Shown here: in pieces, positions 60,103-64,000 of the stretch | How the letters are laid out: each line of letters starts with the position of its first letter | Numbering within the stretch: the first letter of the stretch is position 1 | Source: Prevotella sp. | Lineage (GTDB): Bacteria; Bacteroidota; Bacteroidia; Bacteroidales; Bacteroidaceae | DNA length: 64,000 nucleotides | Direction: 5' to 3' | Assembly (NCBI GenBank): GCA_017941345.1 | Contig: JAGAWQ010000008.1 | Span: forward strand, 62,001-126,000 | The notes under the pieces: model-generated | Database searches by the model: none | What the model was told of the DNA's origin: nothing | Seen by the model: only the letters and a program-made list of their open reading frames with translations | Position numbers and translations under genes: made by a program

Positions 60103-62088
60103 ATGAAAAAGATGCTGAAGTATGCCTCACTGAGTGCGATAGCATTTGTAGGTGCAGTTTCATTCTCCGCTTGCTCGTCAAGTGATGACATGACTGAAAG
60201 TCCGAACAATCCGAATTACAATCCGGAAACTAACAAGGTGAAAACCGAGTTTGTAATTAATGTGACACAGCCCGGCGAACGTACTCGTATGGCTGCTGAT
60301 AATGCTGGTGCCGGAACTTTCCAAGGGCTTGACAACATGCAGTTGATTTGTTTCACTAATACTCCAGGCACAGACAACGACTTTGGAGCAGATGATAAAC
60401 TGACTCTGACTCCATATACTGGTCCGAGTGTTAGTGGAGATAACACTACCAACTCAAGCAAGGTATATACGATGTATATTCCTGTTAATACAACCAACTT
60501 CCTGTTTTATGCAACAACATATGGTACTGTAGGTAATAACGATAAGTTTACTTATGGTTCATTGCAGAATAACCTAAGTTCTGTAACTACCACTACAGTT
60601 GTTACTTCACCTTCAGCATCCACAGACATTACGTTCAATCTTGAGCCTATTGCTTCTACTCCTGAGACTGTTACCGCCCCTCAGACTACTTTGTTAGGTG
60701 TACTTAATGGAATAGCTGGCGCATCTTATGATAAGGGCACAGAGAGTACTGAAGACGATATCACTTGGGCGTCAACAGGATCTATGCCAACTCCTGCAAC
60801 TCAATGGGTGGCTCTTAAAAATGCTTTTAACCAATTTACAAATCAAGCATCAGGTAGTGATGTCCGTCAGGGGTCAAGTGCAGCAATCCTTAGTATGGTT
60901 GTTGATTTGTTTGGCGCAGTTAATGATGTTTATACTAATGAGTCAAACGCGGATGCAAAAGGAGTGGCTAAGGCTATTTTGGATAAAATTATGACTTACT
61001 TCAATGTAACTTTATCTGGCACCACTTATACATGGGAGTCACCGGCATATAAATCTGATTACAACGTGGATTTCCCAGAGAGTGTGAATCTGCCAGCTTG
61101 TGCTGCAGTTTTAGTTTATAATGGGACAAACGGATTCACCTATGTCAATGGAGGTACAATGGGTGCTGCAACTGTTTCTACAGCATACAATAAGTTCACC
61201 TATCCTTCTGAGTTAACATACTATTGTAATTCTGGTCTTTGGCAATCTACAACAAATAAAGATATTTCAGACTATCCTATAACTTCATCAACATGGCTTT
61301 CTTACGGTTGGAATTCTAATGGATGGAATAATAATGCAGTTAGTGCAGCAACTCGTGCCGTAGCTATGAAGGATAATATCACCTATGGTGCTGCTCAGCT
61401 TGTTTCTAACGTTCAATTAGGTGCAAATGTTGGTGATGATGAAACTCATGCTTTAGAGGATAATGCATATGCTGTTACTAACCATGTGGAACCCGCAAAC
61501 AAGAAATTCTATGGTTCTGGAGATAATGCCATTACCTTAAAGGTTCATGGATTATTGATTGGTGGCCAGCCTGATGCTGCTCGTTATGACTACCTGCCTC
61601 AAGGAGGAAACATTTCTAATGTTGTTTATGATAAATTCTCTCCTAACGGAACTGAAGTAACATCAACTGCGTGGGCTACTCCAAACTATACGCTCGTACT
61701 GGATAATTATGCAACTGGCGAAACACAGGCGACTGTAAATGTTGCTTTGGAGATGACTGCCACTAAGGACTTCTATGGTGCATCTGGTAAGATTAAAGCC
61801 GGTCAAAAGTTCTATCTTATTGGCTCTTTGGATCCAACATCTTTTGCTGCGAATGCTATTGATTGGTCAAAACATGTTAGTTTTAAGTCAACAGATACCG
61901 GTTACAATGTTAATCGAGTCTTCATCCGTGATGCAAAGACAACAGCTACATTTACGTTGGCTGCAAACTGTCTGCAGAAAGCATACTCTACCATTCCTGA
62001 CCTGCGTTCAACGCAGATGTTGTTTGGTGTCTCTGTTGATTTGGCTTGGAAGGCTGGTTTGACCTTCGACGTCAATATTGGAGAGTAA
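60103..62088 (+). CDS. Major fimbrillin, Mfa1-like
   Basis: A 661-residue lipoprotein precursor: signal with lipobox FSAC (Cys 24), then SSSDDMTE and a basic processing site region PGERTRMA (Arg about 62-64), where an Arg-specific protease would cut the lipidated propeptide as in Mfa1 maturation. The body is beta-rich and ends TFDVNIGE, similar to donor strands of major fimbrial subunits. The coding sequence is more AT-rich than its neighbours and has many short hydrophilic insertions, in line with rapid variation of a surface antigen. Length exceeds the usual 500-560 residues of Mfa1. Confidence 0.75.
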   Translation: MKKMLKYASLSAIAFVGAVSFSACSSSDDMTESPNNPNYNPETNKVKTEFVINVTQPGERTRMAADNAGAGTFQGLDNMQLICFTNTPGTDNDFGADDKLTLTPYTGPSVSGDNTTNSSKVYTMYIPVNTTNFLFYATTYGTVGNNDKFTYGSLQNNLSSVTTTTVVTSPSASTDITFNLEPIASTPETVTAPQTTLLGVLNGIAGASYDKGTESTEDDITWASTGSMPTPATQWVALKNAFNQFTNQASGSDVRQGSSAAILSMVVDLFGAVNDVYTNESNADAKGVAKAILDKIMTYFNVTLSGTTYTWESPAYKSDYNVDFPESVNLPACAAVLVYNGTNGFTYVNGGTMGAATVSTAYNKFTYPSELTYYCNSGLWQSTTNKDISDYPITSSTWLSYGWNSNGWNNNAVSAATRAVAMKDNITYGAAQLVSNVQLGANVGDDETHALEDNAYAVTNHVEPANKKFYGSGDNAITLKVHGLLIGGQPDAARYDYLPQGGNISNVVYDKFSPNGTEVTSTAWATPNYTLVLDNYATGETQATVNVALEMTATKDFYGASGKIKAGQKFYLIGSLDPTSFAANAIDWSKHVSFKSTDTGYNVNRVFIRDAKTTATFTLAANCLQKAYSTIPDLRSTQMLFGVSVDLAWKAGLTFDVNIGE

Positions 62089-62093
62089 TTCTC

Positions 62094-62155
62094 TTCCCCC
62101 TCGCAGGGAAAAACTTTTTTCCTGCCTAGGAAAATATTTTTCCCTGCCTTGGGAA
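62094..62155. repeat. Tandem palindromes, 3 units, 22-24-base period
   Basis: TTCCCCCTCGCAGGGAA (62094-62110), TTCCTGCCTAGGAA (62119-62132) and TTCCCTGCCTTGGGAA (62140-62155), centres 22-24 bases apart with A/T-rich spacers. The array begins five bases after the fimbrillin stop codon and ends 41 bases before the next gene, so three hairpins in a row would form in the operon mRNA. Confidence 0.85.
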
Positions 62156-62196
62156 AAAATAATGGGAGCAAGATAAAACATTAATAGTTTGAGAAG

Positions 62197-63267
62197 TTGA
62201 GACGTAAACTGAACATAGTAAGCATGATGGCGGGGGCTGCTTTAATGGCGGTCCTCGCAGGATGCTCTGCGATAGACGAGAACATGGACGACTGTGGCGA
62301 GCAGGCGCAGATGGATTATGAGCTGGAGCTGGTGACCAACGTATCAACGGAGGTTCAGACGCAGTTAAACACTGAAACCGATGTCGAACTGGCTGCCACG
62401 CTGAAAAACTATCTCAGTAGCATCTTTACAGACTATGCTCACGACGTTAACCTCTCTTTCTATGCTACGGGGGGCGATTCTATGCGACTCCACCATGATG
62501 AGCATATCATGAACAGCTCGGAGCATAGTTACACGCTCTTCATCCCACGTCAGAAGTATATGCACCTGGCCGTTGCCAACGTCGAAGGCGACCCCGTGGT
62601 GTATCTGGACGGTATGGAGAATTGTCATACGGCTGCTCTTCGACAGGTGGCGGGCGACACCATCGAATCGCACAACACAGGTATCTTTACTGCTCGTCAG
62701 CTGATGGAGATGATAGAGGGCATCGACCAGACGTTCAATGTGAAGCTCTTTATGGCTAACTGTTCCGCTATGCTGAAGGTAGATCCGCAGGGGCATGATG
62801 TCAGCAAGATGCGCGTCTTTGCCACGGGCTTTGCCACTGCCTTCTTTATTGCAGACAGCGTCTATGAGTACAAGACACCAGCTCCGATGATTCGTGCCAC
62901 CCGTCTGGATGCCGACGAAAGCGGACTGGTTGGTTTTGTTACCGTCAACTTCCCTTCGCGTGAACCATCTTCATCTTCGCACTCTTCGGTATCAGGCGCT
63001 ACCCGTACTGTCATTGAGACCACCGATCCCTTCATTGCCCAGCCTGGCGATGAGGTACTGTGGGAGTTCCACATCTTTCTTCCACAGGCAGATGGTACGA
63101 CAACCAAGACTGTCTTAGGCATCAAGGAACCTTTGCGGGCTGGCCAGTTTAAGATTATCAAAGTGAAGATTGGCGATAAAGGTCAGGTTGTACCTGAATC
63201 TCCTACCGTGGGTGTCAGTGTGACGCTCGACTGGAAGCCTGGCGGCACGTATAATCCAGAGCTATAA
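62197..63267 (+). CDS. FimB/Mfa2-type fimbrial anchor subunit
   Basis: A 356-residue lipoprotein. I accept the TTG start at 62197 because it supplies the basic residues RRK before the hydrophobic signal; the ATG at 62224 would remove them. The lipobox is VLAGC followed by SAIDENMDDC, the Cys-spaced start typical of FimB/Mfa2 proteins, which cap the fibre base and fix its length. The rest is two beta-sandwich domains (ELELVTNVST, HSYTLFIPRQKYMHLAVANVEG), ending SVTLDWKPGGTYNPEL. It follows the fimbrillin gene after the palindrome array. Confidence 0.85.
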   Translation: MRRKLNIVSMMAGAALMAVLAGCSAIDENMDDCGEQAQMDYELELVTNVSTEVQTQLNTETDVELAATLKNYLSSIFTDYAHDVNLSFYATGGDSMRLHHDEHIMNSSEHSYTLFIPRQKYMHLAVANVEGDPVVYLDGMENCHTAALRQVAGDTIESHNTGIFTARQLMEMIEGIDQTFNVKLFMANCSAMLKVDPQGHDVSKMRVFATGFATAFFIADSVYEYKTPAPMIRATRLDADESGLVGFVTVNFPSREPSSSSHSSVSGATRTVIETTDPFIAQPGDEVLWEFHIFLPQADGTTTKTVLGIKEPLRAGQFKIIKVKIGDKGQVVPESPTVGVSVTLDWKPGGTYNPEL

Positions 63268-63290
63268 ATACATAATAAGGTACAAGAAGT

Positions 63291-64000
63291 TTGAGAAAAG
63301 GACAGAAGACATATCAGGCAGTGTGGCTGTTATCAGCGTTTATGCTGATGATGCTGACAGGCTGTAGCAACCATGACGAGTTGACATCCTCCCAGGCTGA
63401 GTCCGTCACGGTAGAGATGGCCTACGCCCTGAATCCGACTGTCCAAACCGTCACGACCAGACAGGCTGGTACCGTCATAGGAAACAATACGCCATATCGT
63501 GGCCCTGAAAATTTCAGGCTTATACCTATGATAGGCGATGTGACTACGCTAGCAGAGGTAACGTGGCAAGGTCCTGTTGATAAGACCTCCCCACAATCGA
63601 AGTTCTACTATTCCAGTTACTGTAACCTTCCGATAGGTGTTAATCGCTGTTTAGTATATGGCAAGCCTGCCGATATAACTCAAACTGGGGGAGTGGACAC
63701 CCAGGTGTATAACGGAGCCATCAATGAGCCCTTCCCCATCTTCATGGCTAATGCTGGTGATCTCGAAGATATCGAATTCAGTCCCGTTCCTATATATAAC
63801 AACATTAACAATGATAATAAGTTGGTCATTCCTACGGATGCTTCCACATTGGCGGGCTATTTGACCGAGGTGGCGAATACCGAAGGATGGAGCAATTCGG
63901 GAATTACTGCTATACTGGAGCTGCGACAGAAATTCATCAATAGAGGCAATGATCTGCCAGGGTCGGCTGCCAGCGTGAAGGCTTTGTTAAAGGCCTTGGC
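63291..64000 (+). CDS. Fimbrial accessory or tip subunit (partial, runs off the window)
   Basis: An open frame with no stop to the end of the window (at least 236 residues). It starts at a TTG preceded by AGAAG, the same context as the upstream TTG start, and codes for RKGQKTYQAVWLLSAFMLMMLTGC, a lipoprotein signal with lipobox LTGC, Cys 25. The mature sequence (SVTVEMAYALNPTVQTVTTR, then GPENFRLIPMIGD) resembles minor Mfa/Fim subunits with an Arg processing site, followed by beta-rich sequence. The exact subunit type cannot be set without the C-terminus. The only other in-frame starts would destroy the signal peptide. Confidence 0.7.
   Translation, partial: MRKGQKTYQAVWLLSAFMLMMLTGCSNHDELTSSQAESVTVEMAYALNPTVQTVTTRQAGTVIGNNTPYRGPENFRLIPMIGDVTTLAEVTWQGPVDKTSPQSKFYYSSYCNLPIGVNRCLVYGKPADITQTGGVDTQVYNGAINEPFPIFMANAGDLEDIEFSPVPIYNNINNDNKLVIPTDASTLAGYLTEVANTEGWSNSGITAILELRQKFINRGNDLPGSAASVKALLKAL

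Overview
The window looks like a chromosomal segment of a Prevotella-like member of the Bacteroidales. The evidence is the promoter style (TAnnTTTG -7 boxes, sometimes with a TTTG -33 box 19-20 bases upstream), SusC/SusD pairs, DUF4960 proteins, AraC-type membrane sensors, an Mfa-type fimbrial operon, a Bacteroidetes-style dapB-lepB-lepB-WbqC cluster, and many lipoprotein signal peptides. No rRNA, tRNA or CRISPR array was seen. The species cannot be named from the sequence alone.

Layout. 0-7.2 kb: two lipoprotein genes on the minus strand (one a beta-helix protein), then on the plus strand a coiled-coil lipoprotein, a heparinase II/III-type lyase and a fused DUF2264-GH105 protein, probably a small uronic-acid polysaccharide pathway. 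7.2-11.1 kb (minus): DUF3332, WbqC, a signal peptidase paralogue without its catalytic residues, active-looking LepB, and DapB. 11.2-19.2 kb (plus): a TPR/PP2C phosphatase, a THUMP-like methyltransferase, a GNAT protein, ParE and an S41 protease, mostly with overlapping ends. 19.3-20.6 kb (minus): a thioredoxin-esterase fusion.

20.7-30.6 kb is fructan-type locus I (regulator, SusC, SusD, DUF4960, GH32-like lipoprotein). 30.7-36.4 kb is a housekeeping block (dUTPase, TPR, DUF4292, EnvC-like, and an ArgE-like deacylase on the opposite strand). 36.6-47.3 kb is fructan-type locus II (paralogous regulator, SusC, SusD, DUF4960, LamG-GH32, DUF1573). A VapE-type element with inverted iteron arrays on both sides of its helicase gene (47.3-49.3 kb) separates locus II from a third unit (49.6-52.5 kb) with a canonical exo-acting GH32 enzyme and an MFS permease. 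52.6-56.7 kb holds an acyl-CoA ligase, RF2, a four-helix-bundle gene, a 45-residue membrane protein and a CYTH protein. 56.8-64 kb is a fimbrial operon headed by a TPR-TM-AraC regulator; its last gene runs off the window.

The most interesting system is the fructan regulon. Both regulators join a periplasmic sugar-binding domain, one transmembrane helix and a cytoplasmic AraC domain, with no histidine kinase or receiver between them. Upstream of susC II and of the GH32-permease unit lies an inverted repeat of identical length (34 bases) at an identical distance (52 bases) from the -7 box, and all three fructan promoters share the extended sequence TAnnTTTGC[A/G]GCAGA. I infer one co-regulated regulon controlled by kinase-free, membrane-spanning one-component activators. 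Other notable items are tandem palindromes on a 21-23-base period at three unrelated places, a pseudo-signal-peptidase, a GH32 protein with Glu in place of the nucleophile Asp, and simple intergenic repeats that have become coding sequence in several proteins.
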